In this document: positions 34,249 through 43,091 of the stretch, in pieces
How positions within the stretch are numbered: the first letter of the stretch is position 1
How the letters are laid out: each line of letters begins with the position of its first letter
From: Chlamydiota bacterium
Lineage (GTDB): Bacteria; Chlamydiota; Chlamydiia; Chlamydiales; JAAZZY01
Assembly (NCBI GenBank): GCA_022601345.1
Contig: JAJACU010000005.1
Coordinates: 1 to 50,979, forward strand
DNA: 50,979 bases
Direction of reading: 5' to 3'
Program-made: the position numbers and the translations under genes
The notes under the pieces: generated by a model
The model's input: the letters and a program-made list of their open reading frames with translations, nothing else
Told to the model about the DNA's origin: nothing
Databases searched by the model: none

Positions 34249-34677
34249 CTAAGATGCTGCGTGTCTAAAAGTAATTTGTCTTGCAAAAGCCTCAAGAAGA
34301 TTTATTGCAACAGATGGGCATTCAGAAATAATAGCCGTGATGTGTTTTTTGGTCAGCGTCAGCAAATGACAGCTAGAGGAACATATAGCCTGGTATTGAT
34401 GAAGTTGGTCATTAAAAAGAGCTTCATCTCCAAAAAGATCCCCTTCACTCAGTTCAATTAACAACTGGTTTTTTTTGTCAAAAAGTTGAACTTGCCCTTT
34501 TTCAATAATGTATAGGTGAAGAGCGTTTTGATTGTCTTTAAAGACACACTCTCCTTTATCTAAAACTTGGATTTCAATTTTATCGGCTATCGCAAAGAGG
34601 TGCTCTAAGTTAAGGTCAGCAAAGAGAAATGTTTTTTTGAGTAGAAATGCTTTTTCTATTTGATTGGGTAATCTCAT
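34249..34677 (-). CDS. Cyclic-nucleotide-binding-fold (Crp-like) regulatory domain protein
   Basis: The 142-residue protein consists almost entirely of one cNMP-binding beta-roll ('LHLYIIEKGQVQLFD', 'LLIELSEGDLFGDEALF') with no DNA-binding helix-turn-helix. The phosphate-binding cassette normally reads FGE...RxA; here it is FGD (82-84) and YQA (95-97), so the key Glu and Arg are lost and classical cAMP binding is unlikely. It overlaps the transporter gene by 4 bases (ATGA type) and should be translated with it. C. trachomatis has the same pair (CT235 and CT234). A soluble regulatory subunit for the transporter is a reasonable inference. Confidence 0.85.
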   Translation of the reverse strand: MRLPNQIEKAFLLKKTFLFADLNLEHLFAIADKIEIQVLDKGECVFKDNQNALHLYIIEKGQVQLFDKKNQLLIELSEGDLFGDEALFNDQLHQYQAICSSSCHLLTLTKKHITAIISECPSVAINLLEAFARQITFRHAAS

Positions 34678-37367
34678 TTTAATGCAGTCTCCTGTATGGA
34701 TGAGTTGTCTGGCTTAACAGTTATTTCTTGAGCGGGCAAGGGTATGTTTAGACGATCTTTTAGTGAAAAAACAATCATGCGGTTAACTTTTGATGAAGAT
34801 TTTTCGAGTAGGTCTAAAAGTTTTTCTAGAGAAAGTACGGGTAGTTTTAGCTCGTGATAGCTTTTGAAAAATTCTTTTTCATGGCTCTCTTCTACAAGCG
34901 GCCTTATTTGTGTGTAAACTTTTCTAGAACACATTTTTTGAAGAGTCTCTTGCGCTTGACTGTAGGTTTTGGGGTTCGACGAGTGTATTGATTGGGTAAG
35001 AATTTCCCCTTGTTCAAAGTCTTGTATATGAGCTTGCATTTGGATAATAAAATCTAAAATAGAATTTAGGCTGTGGTTCAAAGCTTGTTCTAGCAAGTTC
35101 AATATGCTAAATGGATAGCTTTTCTGAATAGTGATGTAATGATAGTGGTAGAGATAGGCCTTTTTAATCTCTTGTGAGCAAATTTTATCAAATGAACTTT
35201 TAAGCATTTTTTTATCAAGCTTTGCTAAAATTTGCCCAGAAAAAAGTCTTGTTTTGTCTGGGTATGCGTCGCATTCAAGCACGTCAACTAATATAGGAAT
35301 ACTCTCAATGCTCATATTTAAAATTGTTCTTTCTAAATCTCTTTTTTCTGGCTCTTTCCAGTTAATTGTTTGCAGTAATACAGTTTTGAGATTTGAATGG
35401 TCTAAAGTTTTTTCAATGCAATCAACAAGCAAATATCGAGTAGACCTCTGATTTTCAGATTCAAGCTCTGAGAGAAAAACAGGTAGCAGATGCTTGTTGC
35501 GCTGATCAAGAGTTGTTGAGAGAGTTTTTAAAATTGATTCTCTTAGTAGAGGTTTCTTTTCTAGCAAATCCATTAAAGTGGGTGTGTAGTTGCCAATTTT
35601 AGAGAACCTTACCGCTTCAATAGCTACTTTATTTTCAGTTTCATCGTCTGACATGAGCATGGCTTGTAGCAGCTGCTCTGAATCAACGCTACTATTGGCT
35701 CCAGATTGTATTAGTGCCATTGAGGCTCGAGAGTAAGGGCATTGGGTATCTAAGATTTGATCACGAGCAATTAAATCCATTTTGGCTAAATGAAAAATTA
35801 GGAACTTATAGAGACTTGGATCCTTTTTTATCCAGTACTGAAAGTATGGCTGGAATTGCTTAGACACGTCATTTGGGTGATCATCTAAGATTTCTAGGAA
35901 TAGTAGTTTTACAGAAGACGGAAGTTTTGTGATTTTGCCCATTAAGATATGTAAAAATCTTCTGTCGTTAAACCTAAGGCCACACTCAAAAATAAAAAGT
36001 TGTTCTCTTGTCTTTAAACTCAGAAATTGCTGTAAAAACTTTTGCTTGCTTCGCTGGTAGTCTTTTCTCTCTACTTGTGTCTCCCAGCTATGCTTGGGTT
36101 TTTGAAAGTTAATTAAGTGTGAAACTAAATTGTAGAAGATGCCTTTGGTATAGTAGGCGCGCATTAAAAGACCCACTCCTAGCATGAGTAGAGACAAGCA
36201 CAGCCCTAAAACCTTGCTGTGTTGTTGAAAGAGCAAAATTAGGCCTGAGCTAAGTAAGATGCCTAGTGGTTCAATTAAGGACTCTGAGATAATTCGTATT
36301 TTGCTTTTGAGTTTTAAGGGAACTGCATTGAGAAGTAGCGTAAAATTGTTATCTTCAACAAGTGTTAAAACTCCCTCAACCGCAATAAATCCCATGACTG
36401 TTAAGAATATATGGTTTGAAAATGCCCACCCAAAGAACAATGATGTAAAAAAGACGGGTACGAGTAAAAGTGCATTATGAAGTCCTGCTTTTTTTATGAG
36501 TCTTCCATAGATGAAAAAACCAAATAAAATGTTGAAAATCCCACCAAAGAAGTAAAGCTCTCCAAGAAATTCAGTTAGCCCTTTGTCACTTGAATGTACA
36601 AAAATGGATTGTAGATTGAACATATATTCATATTCAGTAATGACCAGTAAGATCTGCAGAAGAACGCAAAAGAGCAATAGAAGCAAAGTAAATGGGGATG
36701 TCACTATTGATTTGACGAGATCTCTTGTTCTTGTTTTGATCACAACAAATTGTTCAAAATCATCAGGTAGTTTCTTCAAATCTTTATTGATAAGTCTAAC
36801 AATTAAACCACTACAAACAATTGGAAATACAGTGATTGCTAAAACAATCCATGGGCTTTGAACTGACGAGGTAAAGAACGTCATTACAGCGCCCGAGACG
36901 GCTGTTCCTAAAAATATGGCAGAGTAAAAAATTCCGAAGAGGCGCTTTGCATTTTGCAATTCAAAGTATTGGTCGATAAACGTCCAGTAACAGGAGTAAA
37001 AACCTATTTGTATGATGTAGCAAAATGCCTTGAAGAATATAAAAAACATTTTAGAGTTGATGCCTAGGCTTAAGGCTACAAATGCTAGAAAATATAAAGC
37101 TGCTGAAATGCCAGCCCATAAGTAGTAAATCTGATGTATTGATCTTCGATTATAAAAATATAATAAGATCCCGGAAAATGCAAAAAGTCCAAAGGAAGTA
37201 ATGATAAACGCAAAAGGCAGTGATTGTGAGCCAACGCTCTCAATCAATAGGATGTCTGAATAGGCGACTCCAAAAGAAACTGAAATAGACCATGCAAACG
37301 CAAGTAAAGAAAAGAATAACACATTTTTCTTTTCGCTAGGTCTAATGCAAAAAAGTCGCTCTAACAT
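34674..37367 (-). CDS. Large multi-pass transporter-like protein with helical C-terminal domain (CT234-like)
   Basis: The 897-residue protein has about twelve membrane helices in residues 1-430, of MFS/nucleotide-transporter (ADP/ATP translocase-like) appearance ('FFSLLAFAWSISVSFGVAY', then paired helices). A long cytoplasmic alpha-helical region (about 430-890) has HEAT-like repeats such as 'ENKVAIEAVRFSKIGNYTP' and 'TRYLLVDCIEKTL'. It is co-translated with the downstream cNMP-fold gene. Transporters of this type with HEAT and cNMP domains fused in one chain are, as I recall, known in other bacteria, so this looks like the split version. Substrate unknown. It starts its own unit. Confidence 0.8.
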   Translation of the reverse strand: MLERLFCIRPSEKKNVLFFSLLAFAWSISVSFGVAYSDILLIESVGSQSLPFAFIITSFGLFAFSGILLYFYNRRSIHQIYYLWAGISAALYFLAFVALSLGINSKMFFIFFKAFCYIIQIGFYSCYWTFIDQYFELQNAKRLFGIFYSAIFLGTAVSGAVMTFFTSSVQSPWIVLAITVFPIVCSGLIVRLINKDLKKLPDDFEQFVVIKTRTRDLVKSIVTSPFTLLLLLFCVLLQILLVITEYEYMFNLQSIFVHSSDKGLTEFLGELYFFGGIFNILFGFFIYGRLIKKAGLHNALLLVPVFFTSLFFGWAFSNHIFLTVMGFIAVEGVLTLVEDNNFTLLLNAVPLKLKSKIRIISESLIEPLGILLSSGLILLFQQHSKVLGLCLSLLMLGVGLLMRAYYTKGIFYNLVSHLINFQKPKHSWETQVERKDYQRSKQKFLQQFLSLKTREQLFIFECGLRFNDRRFLHILMGKITKLPSSVKLLFLEILDDHPNDVSKQFQPYFQYWIKKDPSLYKFLIFHLAKMDLIARDQILDTQCPYSRASMALIQSGANSSVDSEQLLQAMLMSDDETENKVAIEAVRFSKIGNYTPTLMDLLEKKPLLRESILKTLSTTLDQRNKHLLPVFLSELESENQRSTRYLLVDCIEKTLDHSNLKTVLLQTINWKEPEKRDLERTILNMSIESIPILVDVLECDAYPDKTRLFSGQILAKLDKKMLKSSFDKICSQEIKKAYLYHYHYITIQKSYPFSILNLLEQALNHSLNSILDFIIQMQAHIQDFEQGEILTQSIHSSNPKTYSQAQETLQKMCSRKVYTQIRPLVEESHEKEFFKSYHELKLPVLSLEKLLDLLEKSSSKVNRMIVFSLKDRLNIPLPAQEITVKPDNSSIQETALK

Positions 37368-37624
37368 TTAGCTCCGTTAGTTAAATGAAGAAGTATAAAG
37401 TTAGTAAACAATATTCTCTTATATCTAGTACTTGATTATTAGGTATAAAATGACTTCAATTAATTAAAATGAGTCTTATATAATATCAAAAAAAAAAGTT
37501 TTTTTGTACATTTTTTTACCCTATTTTGTTTGTTGCTCTTTATAGCTTTAAAAGTTAAACTTTAAACCTTTAGATGATTAAAATCATTTTTTTACACATA
37601 TGAGTACAATCTAATAAGGAGTCT

Positions 37625-38575
37625 ATGGAAGAACGGAACGTCATAATTATTGGGTCAGGCCCTGCAGGTTATGCAGCAGCTATTTATGCAGCTAGAGCTA
37701 ATTTGAAGCCCCTACTTTTTGAAGGGTTTTATTCAGGTCCAGCGGGTGGTCAATTGATGACAACTACTGAGGTTGAGAATTATCCAGGTTTTCCTGAGGG
37801 GATTACAGGCCCAGATTTAATGCAAAATTTCAGAAAACAAGCAATTAGGTTCGGGACTGAGTGTATTACAAAAGATGTTGATGAAGTTGATTTCAGCTCA
37901 CACCCTTACAAAGTTGTCTCACAAAAAATTGAATATTTTGCGCACACAGTAATTATCTCAACAGGAGCTACGGCAAAAAGGCTTGATATAACCGGTGCAA
38001 GAGATGGAGAGCTTTGGCAGAAAGGGGTTTCTGCTTGCGCTGTTTGTGACGGTGCGATGCCCATTTTTAGAGACAAGGAACTCTTTGTTGTAGGGGGTGG
38101 AGACACAGCCGTAGAAGAAGCTCTTTTTCTAACCAAATACGCTAAACGCGTTAATCTTGTTCACCGCAGAGATGAACTTAGAGCCTCTCAGATAATGGCA
38201 GACCGCCTAAAAAATCATCCAAAGGTGAATATTCTTTGGAACAAGGAAATGGTTGAAGTTAGTGGATCCACTGTTGTTGAAAGCGTTTCTTTAAAGGATA
38301 CTCAATCACAAGAGATTTCAAAGCATGATGCCGGTGGAGTTTTCTTTGCAATTGGTCATTCTCCAAATACAGCTTTTTTGAACAATCAACTTAAATTAGA
38401 TAACGTAGGTTATATTCTTACAGAAGCAGATAGTACTCGCACACCCATTGAAGGTGTTTTTGCATGCGGAGATGTACAAGATGCAATTTATCGCCAAGCA
38501 GTCTCAGCTGCGGGTTCTGGCTGTATGGCAGCACTAGATGCCGAGAGGTGGCTAACTCATAATGGGATTGGTTAG
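37625..38575 (+). CDS. trxB: Thioredoxin reductase
   Basis: TrxB reduces thioredoxin with NADPH. The 316-residue flavoprotein has the N-terminal FAD motif '[18 protein letters not shown]', the redox-active pair Cys138-Ala-Val-Cys141, the NADPH motif '[15 protein letters not shown]' followed by 'HRRDELRA', and the C-terminal FAD contact '[10 protein letters not shown]'. AAGGAG precedes the ATG. The CPBP-like gene begins at the base after its stop, so trxB-CPBP-acpS form one operon; C. trachomatis has trxB (CT099) directly followed by acpS (CT100). Confidence 0.97.
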   Translation: MEERNVIIIGSGPAGYAAAIYAARANLKPLLFEGFYSGPAGGQLMTTTEVENYPGFPEGITGPDLMQNFRKQAIRFGTECITKDVDEVDFSSHPYKVVSQKIEYFAHTVIISTGATAKRLDITGARDGELWQKGVSACAVCDGAMPIFRDKELFVVGGGDTAVEEALFLTKYAKRVNLVHRRDELRASQIMADRLKNHPKVNILWNKEMVEVSGSTVVESVSLKDTQSQEISKHDAGGVFFAIGHSPNTAFLNNQLKLDNVGYILTEADSTRTPIEGVFACGDVQDAIYRQAVSAAGSGCMAALDAERWLTHNGIG

Positions 38576-39412
38576 ATGATCAGTTTTTACAAGTCGCAGT
38601 TTCTTTTGTTGATTGTCTCGTGGCTTGCTATTGTTTTATTCATTATTTTTGGAGGCGTGATGCTCAGCGGCGCCTTTAAATTCTTTATGGTATTTTTTAC
38701 TTGGATTCCAGGAATCTTAGCAATCTATTATATGAAAAAAGAAAAGATGGCTTTGCCTGTTCTGAAAAGCTCAGGTAAAATATTATTTGTAATATACTTA
38801 GCGATTTCTACAGTTGTTTTGGCCTTTTTATTTAGCATGCCTTTTTGTTTGATTAGGTCTGTTGCAAGTATGAAAGCTCTGTTTCCATTTTTTCAATATA
38901 GCTATGGGGCTGAAAGCGGGTTTTCTTCTATATTACTTGCATCACAAATTTTATTAATGCTGGTCATGTCTTTAGCATACTATGTATTTGCTTCAATGGG
39001 GCATGAGTTGATGTTTAGAGGATATGCCTGGGAAAAGCTTAAGTTTTTGGGCTTTTGGAAAGCATCTTGGCTTATTGGGTTAATTTTCTCTGTTTGGTTT
39101 GTCCCAATGTTTTTAATTGGTGTAGAGTATCCTGGAACGCATTTAAAATCTGTCGTCATTCAAATTCTTATTTGTGTCTTGGTAAGCCCAATAATGGTTT
39201 ATTTAAGAGTTGTTTCTAAGGGTTTACTAGTTCCTGTCCTTTACATTGGTATTGTAAAAAGCTTGTCGAATTTATTTCCATTTTTGTTTCAAAGTGCAGA
39301 TTACTTTTACATAAACCTGCAAGGCTTTGCAGCAATTTTCTCTCTTTTGCTTATAAATTTGATTCTCTTTCTTAAGACACGTAAAACTCCATTTTTGGAG
39401 TATGAGCTATGA
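38576..39412 (+). CDS. CPBP/CAAX-protease-like membrane protein with degenerate active site
   Basis: This 278-residue protein has about eight hydrophobic helices and a CPBP (Abi/CAAX prenyl protease 2-like) core. Motif 1, normally EExxxR, reads His143-Glu144-x3-Arg148 in 'MGHELMFRGYAW'. Motif 2, normally F-x-x-x-H in 'IFSxWHxPLF', reads 'IFSVWFVPMF' with Phe175 at the His position. Motif 3, normally HxxxN/B, falls in 'LLVPVLYIGIVKSLSN' and lacks His. Two metal ligands are therefore missing and proteolysis is unlikely. It starts at the base after the trxB stop and overlaps acpS by 4 bases; it is an insertion relative to the C. trachomatis trxB-acpS order, as I remember it. Confidence 0.72.
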   Translation: MISFYKSQFLLLIVSWLAIVLFIIFGGVMLSGAFKFFMVFFTWIPGILAIYYMKKEKMALPVLKSSGKILFVIYLAISTVVLAFLFSMPFCLIRSVASMKALFPFFQYSYGAESGFSSILLASQILLMLVMSLAYYVFASMGHELMFRGYAWEKLKFLGFWKASWLIGLIFSVWFVPMFLIGVEYPGTHLKSVVIQILICVLVSPIMVYLRVVSKGLLVPVLYIGIVKSLSNLFPFLFQSADYFYINLQGFAAIFSLLLINLILFLKTRKTPFLEYEL

Positions 39413-39774
39413 TAAAAGGAATTGGGACAGATATTTTAGAGGTTTTGCGCTTTAAAAAAGTTTTAGAAAAGCATTCAAAGCGCTTAATTCAGCGCCTTTT
39501 TAGTGTTGAAGAATATGAATACTGCTTAAAGCACAAAGACGCCACTGCACACTTGGCTGTGCGCTTCTCTGCAAAAGAGGCTATTGCTAAAGCTTTAGGT
39601 TGTGGGTTTGGGAAGAATCTATCGTTCAAAGATATTGTAATTGACAAAGAACCAAATGGAAGACCCACGGTGAAGTTCTCTAAAAGAGCTATGGAAAAAT
39701 TTCAAAATCCTCAAGTGAAGGTTTCTATGAGTCATTGTCAAAAATATGTTACAGCTACAGCTATTTGGATTTAG
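39409..39774 (+). CDS. acpS: Holo-[acyl-carrier-protein] synthase
   Basis: AcpS transfers 4'-phosphopantetheine from CoA to Ser40 of AcpP. The 121-residue protein shows 'GIGTDILEV' with the Mg-binding Asp8 and 'RFSAKEAIAKALG' with the catalytic Glu (about 57), and ends with the usual 'SMSHCQKYVTATAI'. Length is standard. Its start overlaps the CPBP gene by 4 bases and its end overlaps the PIN-TRAM gene by 4 bases, tail to tail. Confidence 0.95.
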   Translation: MIKGIGTDILEVLRFKKVLEKHSKRLIQRLFSVEEYEYCLKHKDATAHLAVRFSAKEAIAKALGCGFGKNLSFKDIVIDKEPNGRPTVKFSKRAMEKFQNPQVKVSMSHCQKYVTATAIWI

Positions 39775-40820
39775 TCTTCATGCTGCTTTTCATCGTCTGA
39801 TGCAACATTGCAAAAGATCATTCTTCCTGATGCTGTGTGCTTAACTGATAGAACATTAACGGAAATCTCTTTGCCGATATAGTCTCCTCCACCATTGACA
39901 ACAACCATTGTGCCATCTTCTAAATATCCAACACCCTGATTAGGTTCTTTCCCAGCTCGCTGAACTTTAATAAATATGACTTCGCCCGTTTGTGATATAG
40001 GTTTTAAAGCGTTAGAAAGTGTATGCAGGTTGATGATCTTGACTCCCTCAATTGTTGAAGTTTCAACTCTGCTAATGTCTGCTGTAATAATATTGCCATC
40101 TAGCAATCTACCTAAACGGATTAATTTTGAGTGCTGGTCTTTAACTTCGGGGAAGTCGGTATCGTTATAGCGAATGCCAAGCTGAGTATATTCTTCTAGC
40201 TTTTTTAGAGAGTCTAAAGAGCGTCTGGCTTTAACTTTGAGAGATTCATCGTTAGATTCAACTTGCGAATAGAGCTCGCGGACTACGAATCTAGGAATAA
40301 CTACATGTTGATCCAGCAATCCAGAAAGAGCTAAATCTATTATACGAGTATCTGAAAGAGCAGAAGTATCTATAATAAGATCTTTCTTTTTTTGCTTTAA
40401 AGGTGAAAATTTTACAAAAGGGATGCTTGCATACAATTCATCTGAGGCTCTTAGCGTTAAAATTAGCCCCATGTATATTCCGAAAAGAAATATCCCAATT
40501 TCAATAATTTCAACAAAAGGGCTGTTTAGAGCTGCAGCACCAGTGAAGCTAATTTTTAAAATAGAATGTAGTATTAGGACAAGTGCTTGCCCCATTAGAT
40601 ATCCAAAGAAGAGTCCAAGTAAAGAGATGTTAAATGAGCGTAAATTGAAGCGCTTAAAAATGACATCAAGGGCAATTAAAAAGATTCCAAAACAAAATCC
40701 AACAACAAGGCCAAAGATTGCAGCCGCAGTCGAGTGAAAAGTGTGTATAGAGTAAATTGTTACAAACAGCATACAGAGAAGCGTAAAGAATGTGCGGACA
40801 AAAGCAAGAGAGACGTTCAT
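39771..40820 (-). CDS. Membrane-anchored PIN-TRAM protein (YacL/CT101-like)
   Basis: The 349-residue protein has four N-terminal membrane helices (about 1-120), a PIN nuclease-fold domain (about 145-265: 'LIIDTSALSDTRIIDLA', 'VVRELY', 'DGNIITADIS' with the usual acidic residues) and a C-terminal TRAM domain (about 275-340: 'GEVIFIKVQRAGKEPNQGVGYLEDGTMVVV'). The architecture equals Bacillus YacL and chlamydial CT101. PIN domains cleave RNA and TRAM domains bind RNA, so a membrane-tethered RNase is likely but unproven. It is monocistronic on the minus strand. Confidence 0.88.
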   Translation of the reverse strand: MNVSLAFVRTFFTLLCMLFVTIYSIHTFHSTAAAIFGLVVGFCFGIFLIALDVIFKRFNLRSFNISLLGLFFGYLMGQALVLILHSILKISFTGAAALNSPFVEIIEIGIFLFGIYMGLILTLRASDELYASIPFVKFSPLKQKKKDLIIDTSALSDTRIIDLALSGLLDQHVVIPRFVVRELYSQVESNDESLKVKARRSLDSLKKLEEYTQLGIRYNDTDFPEVKDQHSKLIRLGRLLDGNIITADISRVETSTIEGVKIINLHTLSNALKPISQTGEVIFIKVQRAGKEPNQGVGYLEDGTMVVVNGGGDYIGKEISVNVLSVKHTASGRMIFCNVASDDEKQHED

Positions 40821-41053
40821 GTTTCTAAATCCTAGGTATTAATTTTTATGTTATTAAGTTCTAAAGTTGTTATTCTATATCAACTCTTTATTTTAATAAA
40901 TATGCAATTTCAAAATTTACTTTGGTATTTAGATGAAAGATTTTTTAAAATCTATAAGCAGTATTTTTAATTTATGTCTCTATTCAAATCGTTATTAAAG
41001 AATGTGCACTACTTGACTTGTGAAGGTAAAATTTTAATGATCTTCTTCGCAGG

Positions 41054-41082
41054 TTGCAAATATCGCTTATTTTAGATATGAT
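41054..41082 (+). promoter_or_regulatory. Probable promoter of the 41115 gene
   Basis: TTGCAA (41054-41059) and TATGAT (41077-41082) are 17 bases apart, 32 bases before the ATG. The remaining interval 40821-41053 shows no gene. Confidence 0.6.
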
Positions 41083-41114
41083 TTACTTTTGCTGAAACCT
41101 AATGGGAGATAAGC

Positions 41115-41630
41115 ATGTACAAGTGCAGTCACTTTTTAATGATTGTTATATCAGGAATTGTTTGGACCTTAGTGGGTGTTATGTTGATGACACTTGGGAT
41201 GCACCACTTAATGGATGCTCTTAGGTTTTGGGATGAGATTTTGATTTCATCTCACTCTTCTTTAATTAAAAGTTTATCATATGTTTTCAATAAACCTCAG
41301 CAGGCTTTGGCAGCAGTAGTAGGAGTTTGTTTACTTATTGGATACGCTAAAGGGCATTTTGTTCTATCGAAGTCGGTGAAATCTGGTGTTCAGAGAATAC
41401 TATCTCAGCCCAATCCCTCTGAAATAAAAAAATTGTATGGAAAAAAATATTACTTTTTAATTTTTTTAATGATGAGTTTGGGAATGATTCTTCGTATTTC
41501 TAAAATACCTGAAGATATTCACGGAGCCATAGATTTAGCTATTGGAGCTGCTCTCTTGAAAGGAGCTCTGACTTATTTCAAATATGCTTTGGCCGAGAAA
41601 AAAGGTACGCTTGCTCAAGAAAAATGGTAG
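41115..41630 (+). CDS. Small multi-pass membrane protein of unknown function
   Basis: The 171-residue protein has about four hydrophobic segments ('FLMIVISGIVWTLVGVMLMTLG', 'ALAAVVGVCLLIGYAKG', 'YYFLIFLMMSLGMIL', 'IDLAIGAALLKGALTYF') and a short polar loop with 'SQPNPSEIKKLYGKKYY'. The pairing of two similar halves (each with a Gly-rich helix followed by a basic loop) suggests an internal duplication. GGGAG precedes the ATG at a normal distance. Its 3' end overlaps rlmH by 16 bases, tail to tail. I do not recognise a named family. Confidence 0.78.
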   Translation: MYKCSHFLMIVISGIVWTLVGVMLMTLGMHHLMDALRFWDEILISSHSSLIKSLSYVFNKPQQALAAVVGVCLLIGYAKGHFVLSKSVKSGVQRILSQPNPSEIKKLYGKKYYFLIFLMMSLGMILRISKIPEDIHGAIDLAIGAALLKGALTYFKYALAEKKGTLAQEKW

Positions 41631-42037
41631 GGTGAGTTGTTCCATATTTGGACAGCTCGATAAATTTGTTCTGCAACTACAAGGCGAGTGAGCTGATGAG
41701 TAAAGATCATTTTGGAAAGGCTAATTAAGGGGTAGTTTTTGAGCTCTTGAGTTAAGCCATGAGCTTCGCCAATTACAAAAGTTACTTGAGAACCTCCTTC
41801 AATGAGCCCTTTTTCAAGAGTCTTCGCAAAAGACTCAGACGTAAGAGAGACTCCTTTGGGGTCAAAACAAAAAATTTGGTTCTCTTTTTGAAGAGCTTTA
41901 AGTAAAAGTTCTGAACTTTTAAACCAATTAAAATGAAGCTGGACTTGTTTTTGCATTCGCTTTTGATAAAGGTTTAATGCATCTTCTAACCAAGCTTCTT
42001 TATTTTTACCGACGGAATATAGGTTTATTTTATACAT
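41615..42037 (-). CDS. rlmH: 23S rRNA pseudouridine-1915 N3-methyltransferase RlmH
   Basis: RlmH (YbeA) is a SPOUT-fold, SAM-dependent methyltransferase acting on 23S rRNA helix 69. The 140-residue protein has the knot region 'VTFVIGEAHGLTQEL' (about 88-102; the usual IGGxxGL is IGEAHGL), 'ISLSKMIFTHQLTRLVVAEQIYRA' and the C-terminal 'NSPYHFS' that completes the SAM/dimer site. Size is slightly below the E. coli enzyme (155). Its ATG overlaps that of lgt on the opposite strand. Confidence 0.92.
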   Translation of the reverse strand: MYKINLYSVGKNKEAWLEDALNLYQKRMQKQVQLHFNWFKSSELLLKALQKENQIFCFDPKGVSLTSESFAKTLEKGLIEGGSQVTFVIGEAHGLTQELKNYPLISLSKMIFTHQLTRLVVAEQIYRAVQIWNNSPYHFS

Positions 42038-43091
42038 GTTAAATACATCGCCTTTGCTTTCATGGATTACTTGGAATCCTTCTCGAGTTGCTTTTACGGT
42101 GCCTTTTCTAGAGCATCCCGTGGTTTGGTATGGAATATTTTTTGCTTTAGGATTTTTAGCATCTTACATGCTTGGGGTTCACCTTTTTCTTTATGAAGTT
42201 TTCTCTAAAACATCAGTCAAAAAAGAAATGGTGGTGGATCAAAATCGCTTAATTGAGCTCTGTCGCAAATATCCCAAGCTTTTCGACAAAAATCAGCTCA
42301 ATATTGAAAGTATTTTACCTCTTTTACACAAATATATTAAGGCTAAAATTTTACCTTTAAAGTTCTTTAACCATGCAATTTTGCATGCGCGCAAATTCGC
42401 AACCGCAATTATTGACCAACTGACGACTTACCTTGCCATAGGCATTCTTATTGGAGCTCGTCTTGGCTATGTGTTCTTCTACGGTTGGCCGTCTTTTAAG
42501 TCTAACCCAATTGAAATCTTCAAAATATGGGAAGGGGGGCTTGCCTCTCATGGCGCTTCTTTTGGAATTTTACTGGGTTTAACTTTGTTTATAATGAGGC
42601 GTTCAAAAGAAAAACTAAAGTTCACATTTCTACATGTTCTTGATGTTATTGCAATCTTTACTGGAGTTATAGCTTTTTTTATCCGCATAGGAAATTTTGT
42701 AAATCAAGAAATTGTTGGCACTCCCACTAATGTGCCCTGGGCTGTGATATTTGCTCAGCCATTTGGCGGTGAAACTTCAGTACCCAGACACCCAGTACAG
42801 CTCTATGAAGCATTTTTCTACTTATTTTTAGCAGCCTTGACCTACATGCTTTGGAAGAAAAACAAAGTTAAAATGGGAGAGGGGGTTATGAGTGGTGTTT
42901 TACTCGTTCTTTTGTTTTCTTTTCGCTTTTGTATCGAATTCTTAAAAGAGCATCAGGGTCTTGTTATTCAACCCCAACACGCTCTTCAAATGGGACAAAT
43001 TTTAAGCATCCCTTTTGTTGTGTTGGGGCTAACGCTTGCTCTACGTCCTATTTGGCAGGGTAAGAAGCTATACAAGAAATCTCAAGTTTAG
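42036..43091 (+). CDS. lgt: Prolipoprotein diacylglyceryl transferase
   Basis: Lgt attaches diacylglycerol from phosphatidylglycerol to the lipobox cysteine of prolipoproteins in the inner membrane. The 351-residue protein has seven expected helices, 'VVWYGIFFALGF' near the N-terminus, 'ARLGYVFFYGW' (about 147-157), the catalytic His of 'GGLASHGASFGI' (about 167-178), and the Lgt signature 'RIGNFVNQEIVGTPT' with 'RHPVQLYEA'. About 70 residues (48-125, charged) are inserted after helix 1 relative to E. coli. ATG 42036 is used, although TTG 42054 is also possible because no clear ribosome site precedes the ATG. It overlaps ridA by 44 bases, tail to tail. Confidence 0.94.
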   Translation: MLNTSPLLSWITWNPSRVAFTVPFLEHPVVWYGIFFALGFLASYMLGVHLFLYEVFSKTSVKKEMVVDQNRLIELCRKYPKLFDKNQLNIESILPLLHKYIKAKILPLKFFNHAILHARKFATAIIDQLTTYLAIGILIGARLGYVFFYGWPSFKSNPIEIFKIWEGGLASHGASFGILLGLTLFIMRRSKEKLKFTFLHVLDVIAIFTGVIAFFIRIGNFVNQEIVGTPTNVPWAVIFAQPFGGETSVPRHPVQLYEAFFYLFLAALTYMLWKKNKVKMGEGVMSGVLLVLLFSFRFCIEFLKEHQGLVIQPQHALQMGQILSIPFVVLGLTLALRPIWQGKKLYKKSQV

